64,000 bases of DNA from Brevundimonas huaxiensis. Its GTDB lineage: Bacteria; Pseudomonadota; Alphaproteobacteria; Caulobacterales; Caulobacteraceae. The stretch's first letter is position 1, and each line of letters begins with the position of its first letter. The notes under the pieces were generated by a model that was not told where the DNA came from, made no database searches, and saw only the letters and a list, made by a program, of their open reading frames with translations. Both the position numbers and the translations under genes were made by a program. Below are positions 54,211-63,125 of the stretch, piece after piece. The DNA lies in contig NZ_JABBJE010000006.1 of NCBI RefSeq assembly GCF_014218725.1, forward strand, positions 62,001 to 126,000, given 5' to 3'.

Positions 54211-57057
54211 CTAGCCTGTCGCTTGAGTCTGGGCCTGCGACTGGGCCACGAAGGCGTCGGCGGCGGTGCGGGCTGCGCGCTGGGCCGTGGCGCTGGCCGT
54301 CGGGCGCAGGCGCGTCACGGCGGCCTGGGCCTCCGCATCGCCGCCGCGTGCGGCGATCATGTACCACTTCAGCGCTTCGGTCGGATTCTTGGCCACGCCG
54401 TCGGCGCCGGTCTCATAGATGCGCGCGACGTTGTACTGGCTGTCCGGCAGGCCGCGCTCGGCCGCGTTCAGCAGCCAGGTCAGGGCCTCGGCCTGATTGG
54501 TCGCGCCGCCGTCGCCTTCATAGAGCTGCATCCCATACAGATGCATTCCGCGCGGATCGCCGCCCTCGGCCGCGCGACGGCCCCACTGACGGCTTTGGAC
54601 TGGATCGGCGGGCACGCCATTGGCGCCGTCCAGATACAGCTGACCCAGATAGGTCTGGGCAGGGGCGTAACCCAGGTTGGCGGCGCGCTTCATCCCTTCC
54701 AGGCCTGAGTTGTCGCCGGCCTCCAGCTTGCCGATCGCCGCCTCATAGTCCGCCGCACCGGGGCCGCCGATGTCGAAGGTCGCCTTCGGGCCGGTCGGCG
54801 TCACAGCCGACGCGGCCAGCGGCACTGCGCCGTTTGTCGTCGAGCCGCCGCCGAAGCTGGGCATCTCGAAGTCCGGGGCGCCGCCGTCGGTCAGGGACAG
54901 ATAGCCATAGACGCCCCCGGTCAGGGCGACCGCCGTGACCGAAGCCAGAAAGGTCTTCTTGACCGTCGAGCCGTCTTTTGACGCCTGCCGGTCCAACCGC
55001 TCCTGCAGCTTGGACTTGCCGCCGCGCTTCAGGCCGAAGCCCGACCGGGGCGCAGGTTCCGGCTCGGACGGCGCGGTGATCGCGGCGCGGGCGGCGTCGA
55101 TGGTGCTGCGGGTCGAGGCGGCGCGGCCGGCGGCGGCGGCGGCTTCCATGCTGGAGCGCAGCCGGCGCGGATCCACGAACTCGGTCTCGCCGCCGAAATC
55201 GTCATCGTCCGCGTCCAGGGCAGCCGCGCTGCGCTTTTCGGCCGGTGCGGTCGAGAAACCCGGCGACGTGGCCTCCAGCGCATCCTCGACGTCGGCGCCG
55301 CCGAAACCGCTGAAGGGCTGGATGATGGGCTCGACGCCGTCGGGATCGACCTGGCGCATCGGCATGTCGTCGGCCAGCGCCTCGACGGGCTCGGCCTCGG
55401 TCTGGGCGACGGGCGACGAGGGGAAGGGCGCGGCGGTCGCGACTTCGGGCGTCACCGGATCGCTGGACCAGGCGTCCTGGTCGGTGAAGGTTTCATCGGG
55501 GAAGGCGGCGGCGCGCCAGTCGCCTTCGATGGATGCGGACTGGATCGGCGCCGAGGCGGCGCGTTCCAGCACCTGTCGCGCCGGGGTCCACGCGGGCTCA
55601 TTGTCCAGCGGCTTGTCGCGGATCGGCGTGGGCGCGCGGGCGTCGATGCTTTCGCGGGCCTCGGCCAGCAGACGGGCGGTGCGCTCCTCGCTCAGACGCA
55701 TCCGCTCGGCCAGTTCGCCGGAGGCGCGGTCGTAGCGCTGCTCGATCTTGTCCGAGCTTTCCGACAGGCGTCGGCCGATGTCTTCCAGCGCCTGCTGCGA
55801 GCGGCGCTCGGACTGGGCGATGCGATCGCTCAGCTGGTCCGAGATGCGCGTGATCTCGCCGCCCAGCTTCTCCAGGGCGATGGCGTGGCGATCGTCGCTC
55901 GCGGTCAGGCGTTGGTCGACGCGGTCGACGTGGCGGGCGAACTCCTGGTCCAGACGCGCGGCGCGGCGGGCGACCTCGGTTTCGATAGTCTGGCTGACGA
56001 CGTCGGCGGCGGCGCGGGCGACGGCTTCGGTGCGACCGTCGTTGTCCGTCTCGACCTTCTTGACCCGCGCATTCAGGTTGCGGGCAATGCGCAGGACCTC
56101 GCGGCCCATGGCCTCAAGGCCAATGGCGCCCTTCTCTTCGGACGCCTTCAACTGATCGCCGACGGCCTGGACGGCGCGTTCGATACGGTCGATGCGCGCG
56201 CCCGTTTCGGCGGCGTCCAGGCGCTGCATCATCTCGGCGCGATTGTTGTCGATCTGACGCGACAGGCTTTCGGCCAGTTTCTCGAAACGGGCCAGGTCGC
56301 GCGTGCCTTCCGGCTCGACGCGGCTTTCGGCCGTCCGCATGCGCTGGTCCAGGGCGGCGAACGAGCGTTCCAGCGTCTTCAGGGCTTCGGTCGTGCGGTT
56401 CTGGGCCTCGTCCAGACGCGCGCTGACCTGGGCCAGCATTTCCGTGCCGACGCCGGGGCCGGCGGCCTTCTCGACCGCCTCCATCCGCTCGCGCAGATCG
56501 CTGACGCCCAGACGCTGGCGTTCCTCGATGTCGTACAGGCGCCCGGTCAGCGCGCCCAGGGAAGTCTCGATCTTGCCGAAGGCTTCCCGGGTCGATGGGC
56601 CGGTGTCGCGTTCGAAGGCGCGCAGGCGGCGATGCCCTTCGCGCAGTTCCTCGGCGATGTCGTCGATGCGGCGGGCGGCGCCCTGGGCCTCGGCCTCCTG
56701 GCCGTCCAGCCGGCGCATCAGGCCCGCGACGGCCTGATCCACGCCCTGAATGGCCACGGTCGAGCGACGTTCGGCGGCTTCCAGCCGCGCGGCGATCACG
56801 TCGATGGAGGCGCTGATCCGCTGCTGGCTGTCTTCGACCTCATAGGCGTCGTCCAGACGGCGGCTGCGGTTGCGGCGTTCGTATTCGGCGGCCTGGGAGC
56901 GACGCGGCAGGGTGGCGTAGCCCTCCTCCTCGTCTTCCATGATCATGGAGTTGAGCCATTCGCCCAGAGTCATGCCGGACCGGCGCGCCAGATCCTTGGC
57001 GACCTCGCGTGCTTTGGGATCGATTCCCTTAACGCTCCACGGCGCTGCAGCGCTCAC
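54211..57057 (-). CDS. podJ: PodJ-like polar organizer, C-terminus shortened
   Basis: The product is 948 residues. The start (AAPWSVKGIDPKAREVAKDL) is a PodJ hallmark. Residues about 60-480 are long coiled coil, then a Pro/Ser/Glu-rich linker, one membrane helix at about 702-722 (after KK700-701), and a periplasmic part with three to four Sel1 repeats (about 780-910: GYAPAQTYLGQLYLDG, GDPRGMHLYGMQLYEG, GLPDSQYNVARIYETG). PodJ organises the flagellar/pilus pole. The C. crescentus protein ends in a peptidoglycan-binding domain; here the chain ends within 35 residues of the last repeat. It is alone on its transcript. Confidence 0.9.
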   Translation of the reverse strand: MSAAAPWSVKGIDPKAREVAKDLARRSGMTLGEWLNSMIMEDEEEGYATLPRRSQAAEYERRNRSRRLDDAYEVEDSQQRISASIDVIAARLEAAERRSTVAIQGVDQAVAGLMRRLDGQEAEAQGAARRIDDIAEELREGHRRLRAFERDTGPSTREAFGKIETSLGALTGRLYDIEERQRLGVSDLRERMEAVEKAAGPGVGTEMLAQVSARLDEAQNRTTEALKTLERSFAALDQRMRTAESRVEPEGTRDLARFEKLAESLSRQIDNNRAEMMQRLDAAETGARIDRIERAVQAVGDQLKASEEKGAIGLEAMGREVLRIARNLNARVKKVETDNDGRTEAVARAAADVVSQTIETEVARRAARLDQEFARHVDRVDQRLTASDDRHAIALEKLGGEITRISDQLSDRIAQSERRSQQALEDIGRRLSESSDKIEQRYDRASGELAERMRLSEERTARLLAEARESIDARAPTPIRDKPLDNEPAWTPARQVLERAASAPIQSASIEGDWRAAAFPDETFTDQDAWSSDPVTPEVATAAPFPSSPVAQTEAEPVEALADDMPMRQVDPDGVEPIIQPFSGFGGADVEDALEATSPGFSTAPAEKRSAAALDADDDDFGGETEFVDPRRLRSSMEAAAAAGRAASTRSTIDAARAAITAPSEPEPAPRSGFGLKRGGKSKLQERLDRQASKDGSTVKKTFLASVTAVALTGGVYGYLSLTDGGAPDFEMPSFGGGSTTNGAVPLAASAVTPTGPKATFDIGGPGAADYEAAIGKLEAGDNSGLEGMKRAANLGYAPAQTYLGQLYLDGANGVPADPVQSRQWGRRAAEGGDPRGMHLYGMQLYEGDGGATNQAEALTWLLNAAERGLPDSQYNVARIYETGADGVAKNPTEALKWYMIAARGGDAEAQAAVTRLRPTASATAQRAARTAADAFVAQSQAQTQATG

Positions 57058-57058
57058 T

Positions 57059-57191
57059 GATTCGTCTCCCAGCCCATGCGACGAAGGCTATACCGTCAAT
57101 ATCGAGGGTGTAAACTGATGGTTAACCGCAATATCTAGCAGCGATATTCCAATCCTGTGGACATCGCGCCAGACAGCGGGATTTGTGAATC
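57059..57191. promoter_or_regulatory. two GANTC sites upstream of podJ
   Basis: GANTC motifs, the CcrM methylation target, lie at 57059-57063 and 57187-57191, in the gap upstream of the podJ start at 57057. In Caulobacter, podJ is cell-cycle controlled through GcrA, which acts with GANTC methylation. Two sites in 135 bp is a modest excess over chance. Confidence 0.4.
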
Positions 57192-57273
57192 ATCTCGGTT
57201 AACGCGGCATGAAGATTAACCTCCCGGCAAGGGTTCGCTTGCCAAGCGGCGCGGCTTTCGCCACCTGCGGCGC

Positions 57274-57492
57274 ATGAGCCTGACCACCACCCTCGTCCTG
57301 CTGGGCGTCGCCCTCGCCGTCATGGTCTTTTGCGGATGGCGCGGCGCCCGGCCGCCGGATCCGTTCAAGGGGCCGCGCCTGATGCCGTGGCGGTTCCTGA
57401 TGGTCGGCGCGGCGGCGATCGCCATGCTGCTGCTGATCCACCTGGCGACGCTGTTCGGCGCCGAGCGTGCGCCCTGGATACCTGGCGCCTAG
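57274..57492 (+). CDS. small two-helix membrane protein
   Basis: The product is 72 residues with two membrane helices (LTTTLVLLGVALAVMVFCGW and FLMVGAAAIAMLLLIHLATL) joined by a Pro-rich loop (RGARPPDPFKGPRLMPWR). Codon bias is strong, supporting a real gene. It is divergent from podJ. Function unknown. Confidence 0.7.
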   Translation: MSLTTTLVLLGVALAVMVFCGWRGARPPDPFKGPRLMPWRFLMVGAAAIAMLLLIHLATLFGAERAPWIPGA

Positions 57493-57553
57493 AGACGGGA
57501 ACCCGATGACGGCCGGTCGGTTGAACCTTGCGAACCACTCAAGGAGAGACCGC

Positions 57554-58051
57554 GTGTCCGACAAACTGACCCCCGCCGAGGCCGAGAAGGAATTCTGGAA
57601 GAGCCTGAAGGAGTCCAACACCGGCATGCTGGGCATCGATCGCCCCGGCTATCACCACCAGCCCATGACCGGTTTCGGCGAGGACGAGACGGGGACTATC
57701 TGGTTCTTCACCCGCGATGATACCGATTTCGCCCGTGACATCGCCGGCGGCGGCCAGAACGGCATGTTCTGTTACCAGGCCAAGGACGGCAAGGTTCAGG
57801 CTTGCATCCACGGCCGTCTGGCGATCGATCAGGACCGCAGCCGCATCGAGAAATACTGGAACCCCGTCGTCGCCGCCTGGTATCCGGACGGCAAGGACGA
57901 TCCCCACCTGACCCTGATCCGCTTCGACGCCGACGACGGCCGCGTCTGGGTCTCCGACAAGGGCGCTCTCGGCTTCGGCTATGAAGTTCTCAAGGCCAAC
58001 CTGACCAAGAGCGTCCCGGATGTCGGCGGCGTGTCGGACGTGAAGCTCTAG
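57554..58051 (+). CDS. pyridoxamine 5'-phosphate oxidase-like flavin-binding protein
   Basis: The product is 165 residues from a GTG at 57554 with AAGGAGAG just upstream. It fits the general-stress-protein-26 subset of the PNPOx split-barrel fold: TGMLGIDRPG, TIWFFTRDDTDFARDI, ACIHGRLAIDQDRSRIEKYW and AWYPDGKDDPHLTLIRFDAD. It probably binds a flavin; stress role is from the family. A bidirectional terminator follows. Confidence 0.88.
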   Translation: MSDKLTPAEAEKEFWKSLKESNTGMLGIDRPGYHHQPMTGFGEDETGTIWFFTRDDTDFARDIAGGGQNGMFCYQAKDGKVQACIHGRLAIDQDRSRIEKYWNPVVAAWYPDGKDDPHLTLIRFDADDGRVWVSDKGALGFGYEVLKANLTKSVPDVGGVSDVKL

Positions 58052-58081
58052 CAGACTGATCACTAGTCCGTGGTGATCTGG

Positions 58082-58110
58082 AAAGGCCGGGGAGCGATCC
58101 CCGGCCTTTT
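58082..58110. terminator. bidirectional Rho-independent terminator
   Basis: A 12-bp stem (AAAGGCCGGGGA, 58082-58093, with 58098-58109) and a 4-nt loop are followed by T residues on both strands (CCTTTT to the right, CCTTT to the left). It separates the convergent PNPOx-like gene and the small membrane gene after argF. Confidence 0.88.
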
Positions 58111-58114
58111 ACAG

Positions 58115-58591
58115 TCAGCAGCCAGATACCCGCTCGACTCTGGATATTCGCGAGCGGTCCACTCCCAACGCATTGAGCCGATCGGCACACTCAAGAAATA
58201 CATGATCGTTCGAGGCCAAGCGGACGATCGCGTCTTCGGCTAACGGCCAGAACTTGGCTCTTATAAATCCGACGCTGACCTGCTGGCCTTGGCGCAGCCC
58301 TCTGACCAGCGCCAAATCAACGCAGGCCTGGTCACGAGCATAAGGGTTGCATCGCGACGCATGATTGCGGCCCACTCCGTCAGTGATCACGAGCACCGGC
58401 AGCGCCTTGTAAGACGATATGCTGACGCGACCTTCGATGGTGACGGCTTCATACGAGAACTTGCCGGGATCAAGCGTCGGCGCCGCCGCGGTGAAGAGCG
58501 CGAAGGCGCCAACCGAAACAGCCAGCAGCATTACAACGACAAACCAGAAGCGCGACGCGGTCGACATCGCCTTCCAGTCATCCAACGTCAT
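58115..58591 (-). CDS. membrane-anchored protein of unknown function coupled to argF
   Basis: The product is 158 residues from the ATG at 58591, which shares ATGA with the argF stop. One N-terminal membrane helix ([19 protein letters not shown], residues 15-33) is followed by a domain with four cysteines ([17 protein letters not shown], final SGC). Base composition is clearly less GC-rich than argF, and no domain is recognised. Coupling to argF may reflect simple insertion downstream in the operon. Confidence 0.75.
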   Translation of the reverse strand: MTLDDWKAMSTASRFWFVVVMLLAVSVGAFALFTAAAPTLDPGKFSYEAVTIEGRVSISSYKALPVLVITDGVGRNHASRCNPYARDQACVDLALVRGLRQGQQVSVGFIRAKFWPLAEDAIVRLASNDHVFLECADRLNALGVDRSRISRVERVSGC

Positions 58592-59502
58592 CCCCCGAAG
58601 CACCAGGCCAGGACGGCCTTCTGGGCGTGGATGCGGTTTTCGGCCTCGTCCCAGACCAGAGAGCGCGGCCCGTCGATGACGGCGTCGGTGACTTCCTCGC
58701 CACGGTGGGCGGGAAGGCAATGCAGGAAGACCGCTTCGGGATCGGCGAGATTCATAAGGGCTTCGTCGACGCCGTAGTGTTCGAACGCCGCCAGCCGCGC
58801 CTCATAGTCCTGGTCCCCCATGGAGACCCAGGTGTCGGTGACGACGACGTCGGCGCCCTTGACCGCCTCGCGCGGATCGCTGGTCAGGGTGACGGCGTCG
58901 CCGCCCTTGGCCAGGTCGCGAAGGTCGGGGTGGTATTCCGCCGGGCAGGCGACGTTCAGATGGAAGCCGAACTTGGGCGCCGCGTGCATGAAGCTGTGGC
59001 AGACGTTGTTGCCGTCGCCGATCCAGGCGATCGTCTTGCCGGCGATCGGCCCGCGATGCTCCTCGATCGTCTGCAGATCGGCCAGGATCTGACACGGGTG
59101 CGACCGGTCGGTCAGGCCGTTGACCACCGGCACGGTGGAGACGCGGGCGAACCGCTCGACATCCTCGTGATCGTTGGCGCGGATCATCACCGCATCGACC
59201 ATGCGTGACAGAACGCGGGCGGTGTCCTCCACCGGCTCGCCGCGCCCCAACTGCATGTCCGAGGCCGTGGCGATGATGGACGAGCCGCCCAACTGGCGGA
59301 TCGCCGCGTCGAAGCTGAAACGGGTGCGCGTCGAGTTCTTCTCGAAGATCATCGCCAGAACGCGGTCCTTGCCGGGCGCATCGGCGTCGGCGCGACCCTG
59401 GGGCCAGCCCTTTCGGGCGGCCTTGCGGGCATGGGCGTCGTCCAGGATGGCGCGCAGATCCGCCGCGTCCAGCCGGTGGATGTCGAGGAAGTGCCGGACC
59501 AT
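58588..59502 (-). CDS. argF: ornithine carbamoyltransferase
   Basis: The product is 304 residues from the ATG at 59502 ([11 protein letters not shown]), chosen because GGAG lies 8 nt upstream; an ATG six codons earlier falls within a repeat arm. Motifs: carbamoyl-phosphate site [26 protein letters not shown] and the ornithine site [11 protein letters not shown]. It makes citrulline in arginine synthesis. It follows argD on the same strand, separated by a palindromic element. Confidence 0.96.
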   Translation of the reverse strand: MVRHFLDIHRLDAADLRAILDDAHARKAARKGWPQGRADADAPGKDRVLAMIFEKNSTRTRFSFDAAIRQLGGSSIIATASDMQLGRGEPVEDTARVLSRMVDAVMIRANDHEDVERFARVSTVPVVNGLTDRSHPCQILADLQTIEEHRGPIAGKTIAWIGDGNNVCHSFMHAAPKFGFHLNVACPAEYHPDLRDLAKGGDAVTLTSDPREAVKGADVVVTDTWVSMGDQDYEARLAAFEHYGVDEALMNLADPEAVFLHCLPAHRGEEVTDAVIDGPRSLVWDEAENRIHAQKAVLAWCFGG

Positions 59503-59511
59503 ATGTCTAGC

Positions 59512-59634
59512 TCCGCTCATCCCCGCGAAGGCGGGGATCTAGTGCTGTGGGCGACACCCGCCCGTCGGGTGGTTCATCCGCCGACCCCGCGTTCTCGAAA
59601 GAACTGGGTCCCCGCTTTCGCGGGGATGAGCGGA
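59512..59634. repeat. palindromic (MITE-like) element between argD and argF
   Basis: A 27-bp arm at 59512-59538 (TCCGCTCATCCCCGCGAAGG and on to GCGGGGAT) is matched in inverse by 59608-59634 with only a few changes. Each arm is itself a small hairpin (CCCCGCGAAGGCGGGG). The 69-bp interior is unrelated to coding sequence. Elements with this TCATCCCCGCG core are, from memory, dispersed in Caulobacterales genomes. It fills the argD-argF spacer. Confidence 0.8.
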
Positions 59635-59642
59635 TGTCGGGC

Positions 59643-60836
59643 TCAGGCCGCCAGCTTTTCGCGGGCGACCTCGCAGGCCGCTTCGAAACGGGCCACGGCT
59701 TCGCGGGCTTCGTCCAGCGTCAGGTTCAACGGCGGCAGCAGGCGCACGCAGTTGTCGCCGCCGCCGGCGATCAGCAGCCGTTGCGTGTCGCGCGCCAGGG
59801 CCATGAACTCGCGATTGTTCGGCACCATCTTGATGCCGATCAGCAGACCCTTGCCGCGGACGTCGGCGATCACATCGGGGAAGCGTTCCTGAAGGCCGGC
59901 GAACTGCTGCTTCAGATAGCCGGCGACCTCGTTGACGTTGTTCAGCGTCTCGGGACTGTTGATCAGGCTCAGCGCCTTTTGACCGACGGCCATGGCCAGG
60001 GGGTTGCCGCCGAAGGTCGAGCCGTGCGCACCGACCGTCATGCCCTTGGCCGCCTTGGCCGAGGCCAGGCAGGCGCCGATGGGAAAGCCCCCGCCGAGGG
60101 CCTTGGCCACCGCCATGATGTCCGGCGCCATGCCCGCCCATTCATGGGCCCACAGCTTGCCGGTCCGGCCCATGCCGCACTGGACCTCGTCGAAGATGAT
60201 CAGGACGCCGTGTTCGTCGCACAGTTCGCGCAGACCCCGCAGGCACTGTTCGGGCATGGCGCGGCAGCCGCCCTCGCCCTGCACGGGCTCGACGATGATG
60301 GCGGCGGTCGTGGGCTTGGCGATGGCGGCCTTGATCGCCTCGTGGTCGCCCCACTTCAGCTGGTGGAAGCCCTGCATCGGCGGGCCGAAGCCCTCGGTGT
60401 AGCTGGGGTTGGCGGCGGCGTTGATCGCGCCATAGGTCCGACCGTGGAACGAGCCGTCGAAGCCGTAGATGTCGATCCGCTCAGGCGCGCCGTTGGCAGA
60501 GTGATATTTGCGCGCCGTCTTCAGCGCGCATTCGACGGCTTCGGTGCCCGAGTTGGTGAAGAACACCACGTCGGCGAAGCTGGATTCGCACAGGGCGTCA
60601 GCCAACGCTTCCTGACCCGGAATGCGGAAGATGTTGGAGACGTGCCACAGCTTCTCGGCCTGATCCTTGACCGCCTGGACCAGTTCGGGGTGGGCGTGGC
60701 CCAAGCCGTTGGTCGAGATGCCGGCGACGCAGTCCAGATATTCGGTCCCGTCGGTCGCCCACAGACGCGCGCCTCGGCCGCGTTCCACTTCCAGCGGCGC
60801 GCGATTGTAGACACCCATCAAATGCTCAGTGGACAC
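59643..60836 (-). CDS. argD: acetylornithine/succinyldiaminopimelate aminotransferase
   Basis: The product is 397 residues from a GTG at 60836 ([20 protein letters not shown]). GGAGG lies about 10 nt upstream, so the longer frame starting at 60938 is rejected. PLP features: [35 protein letters not shown] and the PLP lysine in [14 protein letters not shown]. It makes acetylornithine, and often also acts in lysine synthesis. argD-argF-unknown form one transcript. Confidence 0.96.
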   Translation of the reverse strand: MSTEHLMGVYNRAPLEVERGRGARLWATDGTEYLDCVAGISTNGLGHAHPELVQAVKDQAEKLWHVSNIFRIPGQEALADALCESSFADVVFFTNSGTEAVECALKTARKYHSANGAPERIDIYGFDGSFHGRTYGAINAAANPSYTEGFGPPMQGFHQLKWGDHEAIKAAIAKPTTAAIIVEPVQGEGGCRAMPEQCLRGLRELCDEHGVLIIFDEVQCGMGRTGKLWAHEWAGMAPDIMAVAKALGGGFPIGACLASAKAAKGMTVGAHGSTFGGNPLAMAVGQKALSLINSPETLNNVNEVAGYLKQQFAGLQERFPDVIADVRGKGLLIGIKMVPNNREFMALARDTQRLLIAGGGDNCVRLLPPLNLTLDEAREAVARFEAACEVAREKLAA

Positions 60837-60953
60837 GGGACCAAGACCTCCAAAAGCGAGACGGCCCCGCCGCGTGTGCGACGGAGCCGGATCAATACGG
60901 TCAGGCGTTGTCGGATTAGTGACGGTGTTAGTCAACACCGAGCACCAAGCCGC

Positions 60954-61979
60954 TTAAGGGTTGCCGGCGTCCGGCGCGGGCGTGCTGGCCGCAGGGGCGT
61001 CCGGCGCCGTTTCGGCGGCGACCGCTTCGTCCTTGGCCTGGATTTCGACCAGCTTCTTGTCCAGGGCCAGGCCCAGGTCGGCGATGAACAGGCCGAAACG
61101 AGCGACGTCGACGCCCTTCAGATAGGACAGCTTGTCGTCAGTCGTATGGATGCGCTGGAAGACGGGCGGGACGAAGCCCTCCTTCAGGCCGTTGTCCTTG
61201 CCGCCGTTGAAGGCCAGCCACATCTGGTGGGCGCCGACCGCATCCTGGGTGCCCATCGACACCACCGTCACGCCTGCGGCCGAGAAGGCGCGGTCGTCGC
61301 TGGGCGGATAGGTCGGATAGGGCATGCAGTCGAAGCCGCGTTCGGCGCACAGGCTGCGCAGCGTCTCCAGCACGAAGGCCGATTGCGGCCCGTTGTTCTC
61401 GCCATACATGACCGTCTGGCCATAGGCGGCGACATCGGCGTTGATGACGGCGGCGATCCGGTCCTTGCCGTGTTTCGCCAGGAAGGCCTTGACGCCCAGA
61501 AGGCCCAGCTCTTCCTGGTCGGTGAAGACGAAGACGAAGCGGTGAGCGACCGGCTGGCCTTCCAGCGCCATGTCCAGCGTCTTGGCCGCCTCCATCATCG
61601 CCATGACCGAGCCGACGTTGTCGACGATGCCCTGGGACAGCGTCCCGTCGCGCAGTTTCACCGCGTCATAATGGGCGGTCAGGACGATGTCCTTGTCGCC
61701 CTCGCCCGCCGTAACGACGACATTGGCGCCTTCCATCGGGCCGGTGGCCTGGTTGCCGCCTTCAAAGGTCTGGATTTCGGGCGTGAAGCCCAACGTCCTC
61801 AGGAAACCGACCAGAACCTGGGTCCGTTCGGCGTTGGTGGGCTTGATGAACTGGGCGGCGCCGGCGGCGATGTCGGGGCGATCGCCGGCCTGGGGCGTCG
61901 CTTCCTGAGCGAAGGCGGGACCAAAAGCGGATGTGGCGGCGAACAGGGCCGTGGCGGCGACGAGCGAACGAAACAGCAT
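60954..61979 (-). CDS. exported M28-family zinc metallopeptidase
   Basis: The product is 341 residues with a signal peptide ([20 protein letters not shown], then PAFAQ). Zinc-ligand motifs of M28 aminopeptidases are in order: LTAHYDAVK (His, Asp), VDNVGSV (bridging Asp), [10 protein letters not shown] (catalytic and ligand Glu), INADVAAY and RIHTTDDKL (His). A Pro/Ala-rich tail closes the chain. It should trim peptides in the periplasm. It is followed 17 nt upstream on the map by argD on the same strand but reads as its own unit. Confidence 0.9.
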   Translation of the reverse strand: MLFRSLVAATALFAATSAFGPAFAQEATPQAGDRPDIAAGAAQFIKPTNAERTQVLVGFLRTLGFTPEIQTFEGGNQATGPMEGANVVVTAGEGDKDIVLTAHYDAVKLRDGTLSQGIVDNVGSVMAMMEAAKTLDMALEGQPVAHRFVFVFTDQEELGLLGVKAFLAKHGKDRIAAVINADVAAYGQTVMYGENNGPQSAFVLETLRSLCAERGFDCMPYPTYPPSDDRAFSAAGVTVVSMGTQDAVGAHQMWLAFNGGKDNGLKEGFVPPVFQRIHTTDDKLSYLKGVDVARFGLFIADLGLALDKKLVEIQAKDEAVAAETAPDAPAASTPAPDAGNP

Positions 61980-62021
61980 GAAGCGGACCTCTCGGGGGAG
62001 CGATCCGCAACAGGTAGCGAT

Positions 62022-62852
62022 CTAGCTCTTAAGACGCCAGCCCGAGCGGAACACCAGCCAGCAGACCACGCCCATGACCGCCATCAGCACGGCCGACCCT
62101 ATGACGCCGACCGTCAGATTGCTCTCGGCATGGCCGATGAAGCCGTAGCGGAAGCCGTCGATCAGATAGAAGAAGGGGTTGTATCGGCTCAGCGCCCGGA
62201 ACGGCTCGGGCAGGTTCTCGACCAGATAGAAGGTCCCCGACAGGAAGGTCATCGGCATGACGATGAAGTTCTGGACCGCCGACAGGTGGTCGAACTTCTC
62301 GCTCCACAGCCCCGCCAGCACCCCGGTCATGCCCATGATGAAACAGGCGGCCAGGGCGAACCAGACGATGGCGAAGATATTGGCGATGCCCAGCGGCGCG
62401 AACGGCAGCACGCAGATCGCCGTCACCAGACCGACCGCCAGGCCGCGCGTCGCGGCGCCCAGCGTAAAGCCCAGCGTCAGCTCCAGCGGGCTGAGCGGCG
62501 GGGTCAGGAAGTCGGTCGCCGTGCCCATGATCTTGGCCTGGATCAGGCTGGACGAGGCGTTGGCGAAGGCGTTGTTCAACATGGCCATCATGATCAGGCC
62601 GGGCGCGACGAACAGGGCGAACGGCGTGCCGTGCAGCGGCGGCCGCGCGTTCTGAAGCGCCACCACGAACACCAGCATATAGAGCAGCGTCGTGACCACC
62701 GGCGCCGCCACCGTCTGTGCGCCCACCTTCCAGAAGCGACGCACCTCGCGCAGATACAGGGTCTGCACCCCGATCCAGTTGATCCCCGGATAGCGACGCG
62801 GCTGCGGCAGGCCGGCAGGCCGGGTGGAGATCAGATCGGGCGTATCGGTCAT
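62022..62852 (-). CDS. ABC-2 type transporter permease
   Basis: The product is 276 residues from the ATG at 62852 ([18 protein letters not shown]). Six membrane helices follow an amphipathic start; [38 protein letters not shown] and [18 protein letters not shown] are typical of ABC-2 exporters. No ATPase gene is adjacent on either side, so the ATP-binding partner must be elsewhere. The substrate is unknown. Confidence 0.9.
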   Translation of the reverse strand: MTDTPDLISTRPAGLPQPRRYPGINWIGVQTLYLREVRRFWKVGAQTVAAPVVTTLLYMLVFVVALQNARPPLHGTPFALFVAPGLIMMAMLNNAFANASSSLIQAKIMGTATDFLTPPLSPLELTLGFTLGAATRGLAVGLVTAICVLPFAPLGIANIFAIVWFALAACFIMGMTGVLAGLWSEKFDHLSAVQNFIVMPMTFLSGTFYLVENLPEPFRALSRYNPFFYLIDGFRYGFIGHAESNLTVGVIGSAVLMAVMGVVCWLVFRSGWRLKS

Positions 62853-62904
62853 GGCCCGCCAGATGCGCTCGACCGCCGCGCTTCGCAAGGCCGAGGTGAT
62901 TGAT

Positions 62905-63105
62905 GAATCGTGACTGTCCTGCGCAGTCGTCCTGACTCACCAGTCACGCGTCGCCATTCACCAATCCGCCTTAACCTTAACGATGATTCAATATCTGGTT
63001 TCTGTGGACAGGATGATTCGCACATCTTGCGTCTCTTAACGGCTGGTTTACGATTAGTTGTAGGTCAAGACCCCGGAGGGGGAGCCTGGACCTAGATATT
63101 GAATC
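62905..63105. promoter_or_regulatory. cluster of five GANTC sites in the gcrA promoter region
   Basis: CcrM-type GANTC motifs lie at 62905-62909, 62934-62938, 62985-62989, 63015-63019 and 63101-63105, in the gap between the ABC permease and gcrA. About one would be expected by chance in 200 bp. In Caulobacter, GcrA activity and CcrM methylation of GANTC sites control cell-cycle promoters, so this fits methylation-dependent control of gcrA. Confidence 0.7.
63036..63051 (+). promoter_or_regulatory. CtrA-like box upstream of gcrA
   Basis: TTAA, seven bases (CGGCTGG), then TTTAC (63036-63051) differs by one base from the CtrA consensus TTAA-N7-TTAAC. It lies 75 nt upstream of the gcrA start. In Caulobacter, CtrA represses gcrA, so position and direction fit. 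Confidence 0.6.
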
Positions 63106-63125
63106 CAAACTCGCTGGAGGGTGGC

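Noticed and set aside
59547-62903. 1118-codon plus-strand open frame
   Set aside because: It runs antisense to argD, the M28 peptidase and the ABC permease, all of which have clear family motifs. Long antisense frames are expected at this GC content, and its translation is Arg/Gly/Gln-rich with no motif.
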